Positions 1 to 10,446 of a stretch of DNA of 64,000 nt are shown piece by piece; within the stretch, counting starts at the first letter, position 1, and every line of letters starts with the position of its first letter. Position numbers and translations under genes: made by a program. The stretch spans positions 2,356,001-2,420,000 of the forward strand of contig NZ_CP146256.1 of the NCBI RefSeq assembly GCF_039134705.1. The letters run 5' to 3'. Origin of the DNA: Kineothrix sp. IPX-CK (GTDB lineage: Bacteria; Bacillota; Clostridia; Lachnospirales; Lachnospiraceae). A model generated the notes under the pieces. It worked only from the letters and a program-made list of their open reading frames with translations. It was not told where the DNA came from and did not search any database.

Positions 1-189
1 GAAGTGTTGCTGGCACTGTCGGACAAGCCTTATGTGACGGAAAACACTTTGATCGTTGTGGAAGCAACGTTGGAAACAGATTTTTCATATTTGAACAGTT
101 TGGAAGATTTTGGATTAAAGATTTGGAAAACGAAAAATTATAAAACGAATAAACACGTATTTATAATAAAAGAAGGGACAAATAAATGA
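1..189 (+). CDS. rsmD: 16S rRNA (guanine966-N2)-methyltransferase RsmD, C-terminal part
   Basis: Partial: the frame is open from the first base and ends in a stop that overlaps the next ATG (ATGA). The last 62 residues contain a hydrophobic strand (LIVVEA) followed by a K-rich turn and a final IIKEG strand, as in the C-terminal Rossmann half of RsmD, which methylates G966 of 16S rRNA. The catalytic part lies outside the window, so the call rests mainly on the tail and on the coupling to coaD, a neighbourhood shared with Bacillus (ylbH-coaD-ylbJ). Reasonably sure. Confidence 0.75.
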   Translation, partial: EVLLALSDKPYVTENTLIVVEATLETDFSYLNSLEDFGLKIWKTKNYKTNKHVFIIKEGTNK

Positions 190-677
190 AATCTGCGATA
201 TATCCGGGAAGCTTTGACCCGGTGACCTTCGGACATCTGGATGTAATAAAGCGTACGGCGAATATTTTTGACGAATTAACGGTAAGTGTGTTGGATAATC
301 ACTTAAAGACTCCGTTGTTTTCTGTGGAAGAACGTGTTAAGATATTACAGGAAGCGACGAAGGACATCCCTAATATAAAGATAGATTCTTTTAGTGGTTT
401 GCTGATCGATTATGCGAAGAAAAAAGGTGTACATGTAGCGGTAAGAGGACTTCGTGCCATCACCGATTTTGAATATGAGTTACAGATTGCCCAGACGAAC
501 CATAAACTTTCAGGGGGCCAGTTGGATACAATGTTTTTGACCACCAGTCTGGAATATGCTTACTTAAGCTCCAGCAGTGTAAAGGAAATTGCCAGCTTCA
601 ACGGAGATATATCCATGTGTGTGCCGGAATTCATCGCTAAGCTTGTCTATGCAAAATATGGATTTATAAGAGAATAA
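186..677 (+). CDS. coaD: Phosphopantetheine adenylyltransferase
   Basis: Fourth step of coenzyme A synthesis: transfers AMP from ATP to 4'-phosphopantetheine to give dephospho-CoA, in the cytoplasm. Sequence shows the nucleotidyltransferase start [11 protein letters not shown] (TFGH at residues 14-17), the [12 protein letters not shown] substrate loop and the SSSSVKEIA motif. Length 163 aa is normal for the family. It starts inside the stop of rsmD and is probably translationally coupled to it. Confidence 0.97.
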   Translation: MKSAIYPGSFDPVTFGHLDVIKRTANIFDELTVSVLDNHLKTPLFSVEERVKILQEATKDIPNIKIDSFSGLLIDYAKKKGVHVAVRGLRAITDFEYELQIAQTNHKLSGGQLDTMFLTTSLEYAYLSSSSVKEIASFNGDISMCVPEFIAKLVYAKYGFIRE

Positions 678-716
678 AATTGTCATGCGCGGCTGACCGC
701 AATAGGAGATTTGTAT

Positions 717-1328
717 ATGAGCAGTAGAATCGAACAATTGATAGACGAGATAGAGGAATATATTGACAGTTGTAAATATCAACCTTTATCCAATACGAAA
801 ATAATTGTAAACAAAGAGGAAATTGACGAATTGCTCAGAGAGCTTCGCATGAAAACTCCCGATGAAATCAAGCGCTATCAGAAAATCATAAGCAACAAGG
901 AAGCCATTTTGAACGATGCACGTTCCAAAGCGGAGGCCCTGATTAACGAAGCCACAATGCATACTAACGAACTTATTAATGAGCACGAAATTATGCAGCA
1001 GGCATATGCGCAGGCTAATGAGGTGGTTACGCTGGCGTCACATCAGGCGCAGGAGATTTTGGACAATGCTACAATAGAAGCCAACAACATTCGGTCCGCG
1101 GTAATGCAGTATGCGGATGAGATGTTAGCGAATCTTGAGAACTTAATCGCACAGACAGCCAACATGACTACCGCACATTATGAGAGTTTTGTCAATAACC
1201 TAAACAGTTATGCTGAAATCGTGAGGGCGAACAGAGCGGAGTTAAATCCTCAGGAAGAGGATGATTTATTGAAGGAAGGTGTAGGAGATGCCGAAGCGGA
1301 ATCTCTGAATCTCGATTTGCTGAAGTGA
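717..1328 (+). CDS. Coiled-coil protein, DivIVA/ATPase-E-like, function unknown
   Basis: 203 aa, almost wholly helical with long charged heptads. Residues about 45-130 (IKRYQKIISNKEAILNDARS, then repeated AxxxxxEA patterns) resemble the V-ATPase subunit E/DivIVA-type coiled coils found beside coaD in many Lachnospiraceae. No signal peptide, membrane segment or catalytic motif is visible. The ATG at 717 is preferred over the TTG at 711 because AGGAG at 704-708 is better spaced. It follows coaD by 39 bp in the same direction and ends at a terminator, so it is probably cotranscribed with coaD. A scaffold or division role is only a guess. Confidence 0.7.
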   Translation: MSSRIEQLIDEIEEYIDSCKYQPLSNTKIIVNKEEIDELLRELRMKTPDEIKRYQKIISNKEAILNDARSKAEALINEATMHTNELINEHEIMQQAYAQANEVVTLASHQAQEILDNATIEANNIRSAVMQYADEMLANLENLIAQTANMTTAHYESFVNNLNSYAEIVRANRAELNPQEEDDLLKEGVGDAEAESLNLDLLK

Positions 1329-1345
1329 AAACAACGATCTATTTG

Positions 1346-1378
1346 AACCGGCTTCGCCTTTGACGGAGCCGGTTTTAT
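1346..1378 (+). terminator. Rho-independent terminator after the coaD operon
   Basis: AACCGGCTTCG (1346-1356) pairs with CGGAGCCGGTT (1364-1374) with one G-T wobble around a 7-nt loop, followed by TTTTATAT-type sequence. Confidence 0.75.
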
Positions 1379-1411
1379 ATATGGAGGAAACGGTAAGAAA
1401 CGAGGAGGGTT

Positions 1412-2764
1412 ATGAGAAAGACAGCGGTATATGTTTTAGCGGGAATTTTGATGTTCTTTGGCGGAAGCCTGAATGTCCACGGCGCACAGCTGGGCCAGCA
1501 GGATACGGAAACTGCACAATCGGCTGAGATCGCGCAGGAGGAGGCGCCTCCTATTGTAGTAGTGCTGGATCCAGGGCACGGCGGAGAGAATCTGGGAGCA
1601 GAATACGAGGCGTATACAGAAAAGTATATGACCATGACGGTGGCGAAGTCCATGAAGGCAGAGCTTGAAAAATATGAAGGAATCACTGTTTATCTGACGA
1701 GAGAAGGGGATAAAGATATGACCCTCGAAGAGAGGGTAGACTTTGCCAAGTCCGTGAATGCAGATTTTTTATTCTGCCTGCATTTCAATATGTCTGTGAA
1801 ACACGATCTGTTCGGAGCGGAGGTGTGGATTTCCGCATTCGATAATGAATATCAAAAGGGCTATACATTCGCCAGTGCAGAAATGGATATGTTGACGGAA
1901 CTGGGACTTTATTCCAGAGGAATTAAGACGAAATTAAACGACGAAGGTTCGGATTATTATGGGATTCTTCGCCACGCTACGGAAAATGACCTTCCGGCGG
2001 CGCTCATTGAACACTGCCATCTGGATCAGGAAAACGATAAAGAATTTTATAACTCTCAGGAGAAGCTGGAGAAGTTCGGTATTTTAGACGCTACTGCAGT
2101 AGCTAGATATTATGGACTGAAATCGGATATCCTTGGCGTAGACTACAGCAGTTATCAAAATGTAGAGATACCCGTTCCTGCCTCTCCCGTAAAGCCGGAC
2201 GATACAAAACCGGATATCTGCATCATCGATGTGAAGGATGTGAACGAGGAGAACGGTGACGTTACCGTAAGCCTCTCGGCACAAGATTATGACAGCTATA
2301 TGCTCTATTATTCCTATAGCTATGACGGAGGATTGACCTTTTCCGATTTGCAGAAGTGGGAAGAGGGAGAGGATACCATAAGCTTTACTATGAACGTGCC
2401 TTCCGGCACGCTTCCTGAAATCGTGGTGAATGCGTATAATGGCTTCGACAAGTTCACCGAGAGCAACCATATACACCTTTCTTCCTTAATTTATGGCGAA
2501 CCTGAAACGGAAGAAGCCGTAGAGGCGAGCAATATGAATGCAGGCTCATCCGCAGGCGAAGAGGAGCTCGGCTCTATAGAAGCGCCGGAAGAACAGCAGG
2601 ATAACAACTTGAAGGAAAAGGCTCCGAAGGAAGAAAAAGAAATAACAGTAATCTATTTCCTTCAAGTGATCTTGATCTGTATTGCCATTTTATTCGTGCT
2701 CTTTTCCTTTGCCATGATTTTGATTTCCGCACGCTCAAAGAAGAAAAGAAGACGGAGAAAATAA
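1412..2764 (+). CDS. N-acetylmuramoyl-L-alanine amidase, exported and membrane-anchored
   Basis: Predicted zinc amidase that cuts the muramic acid-alanine bond of peptidoglycan outside the membrane. Residues 1-24 form a signal peptide ending near VHGA. The Amidase_3 domain starts at VVLDPGHGG (zinc His at residue 57), continues through LTREGDKDMTLEERV and LHFNMS, and closes with ALIEHCHLDQ carrying the late Glu. Residues about 260-360 look like an Ig/fibronectin-type sandwich; a Glu-rich linker then leads to a C-terminal membrane helix and a KKKRRRRK cytoplasmic tail. GAGGAGGG precedes the ATG. The C-terminal anchor, with the enzyme held outside, is less usual than a free amidase. Its end overlaps the convergent ylbJ by 30 bp. 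Confidence 0.88.
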   Translation: MRKTAVYVLAGILMFFGGSLNVHGAQLGQQDTETAQSAEIAQEEAPPIVVVLDPGHGGENLGAEYEAYTEKYMTMTVAKSMKAELEKYEGITVYLTREGDKDMTLEERVDFAKSVNADFLFCLHFNMSVKHDLFGAEVWISAFDNEYQKGYTFASAEMDMLTELGLYSRGIKTKLNDEGSDYYGILRHATENDLPAALIEHCHLDQENDKEFYNSQEKLEKFGILDATAVARYYGLKSDILGVDYSSYQNVEIPVPASPVKPDDTKPDICIIDVKDVNEENGDVTVSLSAQDYDSYMLYYSYSYDGGLTFSDLQKWEEGEDTISFTMNVPSGTLPEIVVNAYNGFDKFTESNHIHLSSLIYGEPETEEAVEASNMNAGSSAGEEELGSIEAPEEQQDNNLKEKAPKEEKEITVIYFLQVILICIAILFVLFSFAMILISARSKKKRRRRK

Positions 2765-3709
2765 AAACCACATTCCGTAGTACACCGCTGTAATAGCACT
2801 CAGCGCCAGCTTATGCAAAATATAGCTTTTTAAAGACAGCCCAGTATCCTTAATCATGCTGTAAGTCTGGGCGATGCAGGAAAAGCCTCCGAAGGGCAGA
2901 ATGAGCAGGATGACCAGAGGCGCAGAACTTCCCATACGGCTTATTCCACTTGTGATTTCCAGCAGACAGTTTATAAGTGCACAGAGATGTATACCGAACA
3001 AGTATTTGTTATACAGAAAAAACTGTGGAATTAGATTTAACAGGTTGAACAGGACCATATATCCTCCCAGCTTTGAGATGCCGTACAGGCCGGACATGAT
3101 GGAATCGTCCAGCGCGTCCAAAAGAGTGTCCGTTTGCTTTGTTTCAGCAGCGGACAGCATCATCGGTGCCCGCTTCCCTACAGGATTCATGTTTTTATAG
3201 AGGGTATACCTTAACAGGATACCATATAAAAAAGGAAGTCCATACATCCCAAGTACATAGGGAACCCTTTTTTGCAGGCCGAGAACAGGAAGTACGAAGC
3301 TCATAAAATAGATGGGGCCGATATTGTTGCAAAAAGCCAGCAGAAACTGGGCTTCTTCTTGCGACAGCTTACCTCTGGAAAGCAAATCAGCGATAACCTT
3401 CGCTCCCATGGGAAAGCCACATAAGAAGCCGATGACCAGCGTATAAATACCGTTAGGGCTGATGGACAGCAATGGCTTAAGAATAGGGGTTAACACACGC
3501 ACGAAACTTTCCGTCAGATTCAAGCGGATCATAATTCCTGTCAAAATCATAAACGGCAGGAGTGTAGGTATCATTCTGTTGAACCATAGCTGCAAGCCGA
3601 TAAAGGAGTAGGAAAGACTTTCCGCAGGAAAAGTCAAAAGTAATAGCGTTAAAAAAAAGAAAAAAACTGTGAGCAAAAAAGTTTTTAGATTTTTCTTCAA
3701 AAATATCAC
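2735..3709 (-). CDS. ylbJ: YlbJ-type sporulation membrane protein (nucleoside-recognition/Gate domain)
   Basis: 324 aa, about eight membrane helices, with the Gate-domain signature: an N-terminal helix, RMIPTLLPFMILTG, GFLCGFPMGAK and the SRGKLSQEEAQFLLAFCNN stretch typical of YlbJ. YlbJ is needed for spore formation in Bacillus and is sigma-E controlled there; the transported substrate is not known. Position near rsmD-coaD matches the Bacillus ylbH-coaD-ylbJ order, although here it is on the opposite strand. The frame opens with GTG and lacks a clear ribosome-binding site, so the start is uncertain. Confidence 0.82.
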   Translation of the reverse strand: MIFLKKNLKTFLLTVFFFFLTLLLLTFPAESLSYSFIGLQLWFNRMIPTLLPFMILTGIMIRLNLTESFVRVLTPILKPLLSISPNGIYTLVIGFLCGFPMGAKVIADLLSRGKLSQEEAQFLLAFCNNIGPIYFMSFVLPVLGLQKRVPYVLGMYGLPFLYGILLRYTLYKNMNPVGKRAPMMLSAAETKQTDTLLDALDDSIMSGLYGISKLGGYMVLFNLLNLIPQFFLYNKYLFGIHLCALINCLLEITSGISRMGSSAPLVILLILPFGGFSCIAQTYSMIKDTGLSLKSYILHKLALSAITAVYYGMWFLFSPSSFLL

Positions 3710-3784
3710 CGCAGATCGAAAATGAAGTATATTACAGTTATATGTGCGGGTACAGGAAATAAGAATGGAAGAAAGGCTGAGGGA

Positions 3785-4504
3785 ATGTTGCGTTTGGATA
3801 AATTTTTGTGCGAAATGAATATCGGCAGCCGAAGTCAGGTGAAGCTTTATTTAAAGCAGGGCTTAGTGACGGTAAACGGCGAGATCATAACCAAACCCGA
3901 AACGAAGGTGGATGAGAATAAAGATGAGGTTGCTTTTAAGGGAGCATCCTGCCGCTACAGAAGGTATGTATATTATATGCTGAATAAGCCGCAGGACATA
4001 GTATCCGCCACTAAAGATAACTTAAACGTCACGGTAACGGAACTTTTGAAGGATACCGGCTATATGGATTTATTTCCGGTAGGACGGCTGGACAAGGATA
4101 CGGAAGGTCTTTTGCTCATGACCAATGACGGGGCGCTGGCTCACGATCTGCTTTCTCCTAAAAAACATGTGAAAAAGGTTTACTTTGCAAGGTTGGAGCG
4201 AGCCCTTACGGAGGAGGACGTACGTCTGCTGGAACAGGGGGTGGACATCGGAGAAGAGAAATATACGCTTCCCGCCCGGGTGGAGATTTTGCCTGATCAA
4301 TGTATTCATCTGACGATTACAGAAGGAAAATTCCATCAGGTAAAGCGTATGCTGAATGCGGTGGGCAACAACGTCTTGTATTTAAAGAGGGTCGTTATGG
4401 GAAGCCTGAGGTTAGACGAAGGATTAAGGCCGGGAGAATATCGGGAATTGACAACGGAAGAAATACAATGCCTGAAGCAAAAAGGTTGCGGAGAAAAAGG
4501 ATGA
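3785..4504 (+). CDS. RsuA/RluB-family pseudouridine synthase
   Basis: Modifies a specific uridine in 16S or 23S rRNA. An N-terminal S4 RNA-binding domain (LRLDKFLCEMNIGSRSQVK) is followed by the catalytic core with GRLDKDTEGLLLMTNDG, whose Asp is the nucleophile, and by EGKFHQVKRMLNAVG. 239 aa is standard. The ATG at 3785 is chosen because family proteins begin at the MLRLDKFL segment; an in-frame ATG at 3722 would add 21 unrelated residues. RsuA and RluB/RluE specificity cannot be told apart from sequence alone. Confidence 0.93.
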   Translation: MLRLDKFLCEMNIGSRSQVKLYLKQGLVTVNGEIITKPETKVDENKDEVAFKGASCRYRRYVYYMLNKPQDIVSATKDNLNVTVTELLKDTGYMDLFPVGRLDKDTEGLLLMTNDGALAHDLLSPKKHVKKVYFARLERALTEEDVRLLEQGVDIGEEKYTLPARVEILPDQCIHLTITEGKFHQVKRMLNAVGNNVLYLKRVVMGSLRLDEGLRPGEYRELTTEEIQCLKQKGCGEKG

Positions 4505-6000
4505 AATATGTAAAAAAACTGCTATATTTATTTCTAGGAATACTTTCTCTTTTAAACTTAATCATAATTATAAGTGCGTTTAATCCGGATTTTTCGGATA
4601 GGCTCTCGGATTTTTTGTATTCTCATGACATTTTACCTCAGGAAACCCTCCAGGAGGAAATAGAAGTCCCTAAGGAACTGTCGGTATCGGATGCTGCGGG
4701 AGATACGCATGCTTATACTTCTGATGAACTACTAAGTGATATTTCGGAAATCGGAAAAGATGATTTGCCGGAAGACGGCTCCTACATTCCTCCGGAAAAA
4801 TCTGTAGTAGAAGTTCCGGAAGAGGTTGCTGATAAAAGCGGATATGTTCCCGTTCAGGATACAAACGAGCAGGTTGATGATAACGAAGCGCAGGATTTAG
4901 AGAACCAGCTTGCTTATGGTGAAACCGGCGACGGCCTGACCTTCAATACGGAACTTTATCCTTATTATGGTATGCTGGACGCGCCGCTGCAAAAGCTCTA
5001 CCGTCAGATATATGCCAACGCAATGGCTTTAAACGGAATATTCACTCCGGTAGAGAAGGTAGGGATACAACAGCTTAGGAACGTTTTTATGGCAGTGTTC
5101 AATGACCATCCTGAAATTTTCTGGATGGACTCTGCGTACCGGGGCAGGTTTTCGGCAGGAGGCATCTGTATGCAAATCGTTCTGCAGTTTAACCAGACCG
5201 CAGATAACCTATCGGCATCTAAAGCCGAGTTCGAAGAAGCTGCCGAGGAAATTTTAAGCGGTGCACGAAATATGGGGAGCGACTATGAAAAAGAGGTATA
5301 TGTTCACGATGCCTTACTGGACAGGATTCAGTATAATATGGCCGCGCCTCTTAATCAGACAGCCTACAGTGCATTAGTAAACGAACAAACGGTATGTGCG
5401 GGTTATGCACGGGCTTTTCAGTATTTAATGGAGCAGCTTGGGGTACCTTGTTATTATTGTACGGGCTATGCCGGCCAAAATCACGCTTGGAATATCATCA
5501 AGCTGGATGGGGAGTTCTATAACGTGGATTCCACCTGGAACGATACGGATCCTAATACTTATGATTATTTCAATAAAACAGACGGATATTTTGCTGTCAC
5601 TCACGTCAGGGAGGACTTATCAGTGTATTTGCCCGCTTGTAACGGACAAAAGTACCAAGCGCAGGAAAACGAAGCGCAGAGCGCATCGGACAGCAGGAGG
5701 AGTCTGGATGATATCGGATTTTCCTCAGATGCAGTGCTTACCGGTCTGGAGGATTATTATCAGAACTGCTATAACAATATTATGCAAAGCGGCGGTTCCG
5801 TTCAGTTCCAGAACGTAGTGGACAGCGCCGATTTATGGCAGCAATGCTATGACGCTTATAACAGCGGGGTATATGCCGATGCTTATATGAACCAAGTTCT
5901 ATCGGAGCTGAATGCGTCCTCCTGCCAAGTGGATGTCCAGGCGGAAGAGCTTTCAGGCGGGAAAGTACTGCTGACCCATAATATAACGGTGAATTATTAA
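4501..6000 (+). CDS. Membrane-anchored transglutaminase-like protein
   Basis: 499 aa. An N-terminal membrane helix (residues about 7-25) and a long acidic linker place the rest outside the cell. The transglutaminase/cysteine-protease fold is centred on VCAGYA (Cys299), NHAWN (His328) and VDSTWND (Asp343), an intact catalytic triad. Such domains cut or cross-link peptides, often in the cell wall; the substrate is unknown. The ATG lies within the stop of the pseudouridine synthase gene and follows GGAGAAAAAGG, so the two are coupled. A longer upstream frame exists but lacks family support. Confidence 0.85.
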   Translation: MKYVKKLLYLFLGILSLLNLIIIISAFNPDFSDRLSDFLYSHDILPQETLQEEIEVPKELSVSDAAGDTHAYTSDELLSDISEIGKDDLPEDGSYIPPEKSVVEVPEEVADKSGYVPVQDTNEQVDDNEAQDLENQLAYGETGDGLTFNTELYPYYGMLDAPLQKLYRQIYANAMALNGIFTPVEKVGIQQLRNVFMAVFNDHPEIFWMDSAYRGRFSAGGICMQIVLQFNQTADNLSASKAEFEEAAEEILSGARNMGSDYEKEVYVHDALLDRIQYNMAAPLNQTAYSALVNEQTVCAGYARAFQYLMEQLGVPCYYCTGYAGQNHAWNIIKLDGEFYNVDSTWNDTDPNTYDYFNKTDGYFAVTHVREDLSVYLPACNGQKYQAQENEAQSASDSRRSLDDIGFSSDAVLTGLEDYYQNCYNNIMQSGGSVQFQNVVDSADLWQQCYDAYNSGVYADAYMNQVLSELNASSCQVDVQAEELSGGKVLLTHNITVNY

Positions 6001-6124
6001 TGTTTGCTCTATAGGGACATACGTGATATGATTAATTGAATTGTCCCGGAAGATAAGATAATGCATCATAAATTAAGGCGCAGACAAAAGAAATAAAGGG
6101 GAAAAAGAAGAAGCAGGAGACAGC

Positions 6125-7759
6125 ATGGGAACAAGAAACATTTTGAAAAACAAGTATTATCTTTATATGACGGAATTCTTTGCGGGAACGGCAGTAATGG
6201 CAGTAGAGCTGGGCGCCAGCAGGCTGTTAGCGCCTTATTTCAGTTCTTCCCAGATCGTATGGACAATTATCATAGGCACTATTATGATCGCCATGGCTTT
6301 AGGAAATATATGGGGAGGCCGGAGTGCAGATAGGAATCCGGATCCGGACAAGCTGTATATGAGATTAATTATTGCCGCTATTTGGATTGCAGCGATTCCT
6401 CTTGTTGGCAAATATATTATACTGGGAATATCTGCGGTGCTGGTATTTACGGTCAATAATAACTTTTTGATTCTGGCGGGCTTCATTGCCTGTATGGTCA
6501 TATTCGTTTTTCCGCTTTTTTTACTCGGAACGGTAACGCCGTCACTAGTGAAATATACGGTGGAGAGCTTGGATGACAGCGGCAAGACTGTAGGAACCTT
6601 AGGCGCCTTCAACACTATCGGAAGTATTATCGGAACCTTCATGCCAACCTTTGTCACCATTCCGGCGGTTGGAACCTCCATTACCTTTTTGATTTTCTCG
6701 GGTATCCTGCTTGTTCTCGGACTGGTATATTTCTTTAGCAAGAAGAAAAAAGGGAAGGCCTGTGCTGCAGCAACTGTGCTTTTTGTACTATGCGGCATCT
6801 TCGGGAACTCGGACAGTTTCGCCTTTTGGGAAAAGAATCTGGTTTACGAGGGGGAATCCATTTACAACTATTTGCAGGTGAAGGAAACCGATGACAGTGT
6901 TATCCTTTCCACGAACGTATTATTCGGGGTGCAGTCGATCATGAAAAAAGACGACTCCCTCACCGGGATGTATTACGATTATGCTCTTGCCGCACCCGTC
7001 ATGGCAGGCATTGCCGAGCGCGGAGAAGGGGATATACTTATTCTTGGGATGGGTACGGGAACATATGCCAAACAGTGTATGAAGTATTTTGATAACATAA
7101 ACGTGGAAGGTGTGGAAATCGACCAAAAGATTACGGATTTGGCGAGAGAATATTTTGAATTGCCCGATGCGGTCAACGTGACGACTTACGACGGCCGCGC
7201 TTACCTTCAAGCAATAGACGATAAATATGATGTCATCATGGTAGACGCCTATCAGGATATTACGATTCCCTTCCAGATGTCTTCCATAGAGTTTTTTACT
7301 ATGGTAAAGGAGCATTTAAAGGATAACGGAGTGATGGTGGTAAATATGAATATGCATTCTGAAGAAAAAGGTAATATTAATGATTATCTTTCGGATACTA
7401 TCGCGAACGTCTTCCCCCATGTATTCACGGTAAATGTTAAGGGTGCTACTAACAGAGAGCTTTTTGCCACATTAAATGAGGATGCGGCGGAGTATTTGAA
7501 AATGAGTGCCGATGTAAATTCTGAACATAATAAAGACTATGTCGCTGAAATTAACAACGAAGAGCTGGCGGCTATGATAAGGATTGTAGACGCAGGACTT
7601 ACGGCTTATGAAAAGGGAGAATATCTTCTGACCGACGATAAGGCTCCGGTGGAGCTGCTTGGAATGAGCGTAATCGATGGATTGATTCGGGATGAAATCG
7701 GCTATTATAAGGAAATTTTTAAAGAGCAGGGCATTTCCGGTCTGTTGAACCAAATGTAG
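6125..7759 (+). CDS. Fused membrane/spermidine-synthase-like methyltransferase-fold protein
   Basis: 544 aa. The first ~220 residues carry about six to seven membrane helices starting with FFAGTAVMAVELGASRLLAPYF, the usual opening of this fused family. The rest is a spermidine synthase-type Rossmann domain: ILGMGTGTYAKQ, GVEIDQ and IMVDAYQD stand in for the aminopropyl-donor pocket. These fused proteins are rarely characterised; whether it makes polyamines is not known. A good AGGAGA site precedes the ATG. It is separated by 124 bp from the transglutaminase gene. Confidence 0.8.
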   Translation: MGTRNILKNKYYLYMTEFFAGTAVMAVELGASRLLAPYFSSSQIVWTIIIGTIMIAMALGNIWGGRSADRNPDPDKLYMRLIIAAIWIAAIPLVGKYIILGISAVLVFTVNNNFLILAGFIACMVIFVFPLFLLGTVTPSLVKYTVESLDDSGKTVGTLGAFNTIGSIIGTFMPTFVTIPAVGTSITFLIFSGILLVLGLVYFFSKKKKGKACAAATVLFVLCGIFGNSDSFAFWEKNLVYEGESIYNYLQVKETDDSVILSTNVLFGVQSIMKKDDSLTGMYYDYALAAPVMAGIAERGEGDILILGMGTGTYAKQCMKYFDNINVEGVEIDQKITDLAREYFELPDAVNVTTYDGRAYLQAIDDKYDVIMVDAYQDITIPFQMSSIEFFTMVKEHLKDNGVMVVNMNMHSEEKGNINDYLSDTIANVFPHVFTVNVKGATNRELFATLNEDAAEYLKMSADVNSEHNKDYVAEINNEELAAMIRIVDAGLTAYEKGEYLLTDDKAPVELLGMSVIDGLIRDEIGYYKEIFKEQGISGLLNQM

Positions 7760-7806
7760 CTTATAGATATTGAGAATTATTTTCTGTAAAAATATTTCGT
7801 ACCATC

Positions 7807-7835
7807 TTGTAATTTTTTAAAGTAGTTGTTATAAT
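7807..7835 (+). promoter_or_regulatory. Promoter of enolase
   Basis: TTGTAA (7807-7812), 17-bp spacer, TATAAT (7830-7835): sigma-A type, about 145 bp upstream of the eno start, implying a long 5' leader. Confidence 0.75.
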
Positions 7836-7842
7836 AGTGTAA

Positions 7843-9265
<1,423 letters not shown>

Positions 9266-9286
9266 CTTATAATTTTCAGGACACGA

Positions 9287-9318
9287 AAATCCGCACCCGT
9301 TTAAGCGAGTGCGGATTT
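9287..9318 (+). terminator. Terminator after eno, possibly shared with the convergent regulator gene
   Basis: AAATCCGCAC (9287-9296) and GTGCGGATTT (9309-9318) form a 10-bp stem. The A/T flanks suit termination in both directions, and the regulator gene on the minus strand ends 61 bp away. Confidence 0.8.
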
Positions 9319-9378
9319 CTTATGGCCTTTATTTTGTTTTATGTTCCTATATGACTTTATGTGGTTCGTATGCTGCGG

Positions 9379-9738
9379 TTATTTAATATACTTCTTGATT
9401 GCCTCAAAACTTTCCGCACTGATAACATGCTCGATGCGACAGGCGTCGTCGGCAGCGGTCTTTTTATCCACACCAAGCTTCACCAGCCAGGAGGAGAGCA
9501 GCTCGTGGCGTTCATATATTATATCGGCGATTTCCCGGCCCGCTGTGGTAAGCCGGATGAATCCTTCCTTGGATACGGTTATATATTCTTTTTCACGCAG
9601 GTTTTTCATCGCCACACTGACGCTGGACTTCTTGAACCCCAGTTCCTCGGCGACGTCCACGGAACGTACTACTGGATGGGATTTGCTCAATATTAAAATA
9701 GTTTCTAAATAGTTTTCTGCTGATTCGTTTATATGCAT
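9379..9738 (-). CDS. DtxR/MntR-family metal-dependent repressor
   Basis: 119 aa: an N-terminal winged helix (HINESAENYLETIL, then SVDVAEELGFKKSSVSVAMK) and a dimerisation/metal helix with ERHELLSSWL and ACRIEHVIS, whose Glu and His residues are the usual metal ligands. There is no C-terminal SH3 domain, as in other short clostridial members. GAGG stands 8 nt before the ATG at 9738; the frame extends to 9768 but without a ribosome-binding site. It is divergent from the feo genes and is the likely reader of the TTAG/CTAA dyads there. Fe2+ is the likely co-repressor by context; Mn2+ is possible. Confidence 0.85.
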   Translation of the reverse strand: MHINESAENYLETILILSKSHPVVRSVDVAEELGFKKSSVSVAMKNLREKEYITVSKEGFIRLTTAGREIADIIYERHELLSSWLVKLGVDKKTAADDACRIEHVISAESFEAIKKYIK

Positions 9739-9817
9739 AATTTTTACCTCAATTTTGATAAGATTCAATGAAAAAAGATGAAAATAAAATATCGGGCCCC
9801 CCTGTCAAATTGCTATT

Positions 9818-9846
9818 ATTATAGCATATGTTACCAAAAACAGCAA
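9818..9846 (-). promoter_or_regulatory. Promoter of the DtxR-type regulator
   Basis: On the minus strand: TTGCTG (9846-9841), 17-bp spacer, TATAAT (9823-9818). The palindrome GCTATTATTATAGC (9812-9825) covers the -10 box. Confidence 0.55.
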
Positions 9847-9871
9847 ATTATAAAAAGTGTTTATAAAAATC

Positions 9872-9900
9872 TTGACAATCATTTTAAGTTAGAATATACT
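9872..9900 (+). promoter_or_regulatory. feo operon promoter
   Basis: TTGACA (9872-9877), 17-bp spacer, TATACT (9895-9900); close to consensus, 71 bp upstream of the first feoA. Confidence 0.85.
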
Positions 9901-9904
9901 AACT
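9887..9904 (+). promoter_or_regulatory. Candidate DtxR-type operator on the feo -10 box
   Basis: AGTTAGAATATACTAACT is a perfect 18-bp dyad spanning the -10 hexamer. Its TTAG...CTAA halves resemble IdeR/DtxR sites, and the adjacent divergent gene codes for such a repressor. Binding is inferred. Confidence 0.65.
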
Positions 9905-9970
9905 ATGAAAGAACGTAATGAAAATAATTATCAAAATCACTTAAAGTACAACGAGAAAGAAGGATGAGCG

Positions 9971-10183
9971 ATGCCCTTAACAATGGTAAAAGCAGGAGAA
10001 CCTAATGTAATACGTAAAATCGGCGGCAAGGAAGAAACTCGGAGATTTTTAGAAAACCTCGGCTTTGTAACGGGCGGCATAGTTACCGTAGTATCTGAAA
10101 TCGGCGGCAATATGATAGTCAATGTGAAGGATTCCAGAGTTGCTATCGGCAAAGATATGGCGATTAAAATTATGGTAAATTAA
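9971..10183 (+). CDS. feoA: FeoA domain protein (first copy)
   Basis: 70 aa SH3-like FeoA protein that assists FeoB in Fe2+ uptake at the cytoplasmic face. Pattern MPLTMVKAGE...RKIGGKEETRRFLENLGFVTG...VSEIGGNMIVNVKDSRVAI matches the family. AGAAGGATGAG precedes the ATG. It lies 35 bp ahead of a second feoA, giving the double-FeoA arrangement common in clostridia. Confidence 0.92.
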   Translation: MPLTMVKAGEPNVIRKIGGKEETRRFLENLGFVTGGIVTVVSEIGGNMIVNVKDSRVAIGKDMAIKIMVN

Positions 10184-10218
10184 GATATCATAATAATAGG
10201 ATGGGAGAAGGAGAAACG

Positions 10219-10440
10219 ATGAAGACATTAAAGGATGTTTCGTGCGGCGAAACGGTAAAAGTGATGAAGCTGACGGGAGAAGGCCCCGTAAAGAGGCGTA
10301 TCATGGATATGGGAATCACGAAGGGCGTGGATATTTTCGTAAGAAAAGTAGCTCCCCTTGGAGACCCTGTAGAGGTTATGGTGAGAGGCTATGAATTATC
10401 CTTGCGTAAGGCTGATGCCGAGATGATTTCGGTGGAATAA
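10219..10440 (+). CDS. feoA: FeoA domain protein (second copy)
   Basis: 73 aa, with MKTLKDVSCGETVKVMKLTG, RRIMDMGITKGVDIFVRK and APLGDPVEVMVRGYELSLRK, the canonical FeoA layout. It is more typical than the first copy. The ATG at 10219 follows GGGAGAAGGAG; the in-frame ATG at 10201 has no site. The two FeoA proteins may form a hetero-assembly with FeoB. Confidence 0.94.
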   Translation: MKTLKDVSCGETVKVMKLTGEGPVKRRIMDMGITKGVDIFVRKVAPLGDPVEVMVRGYELSLRKADAEMISVE

Positions 10441-10446
10441 ATTTTT

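Noticed and set aside
6010..6055. GGGACA/TGTCCC inverted repeat after the transglutaminase gene
   Set aside because: Only six bp with a long loop and no T run; not enough to call a terminator.
6235..6798. 187-codon minus-strand frame in the spermidine-synthase-like gene
   Set aside because: Shadow of membrane-helix codons; Lys/Ile/Pro-rich with no family resemblance.
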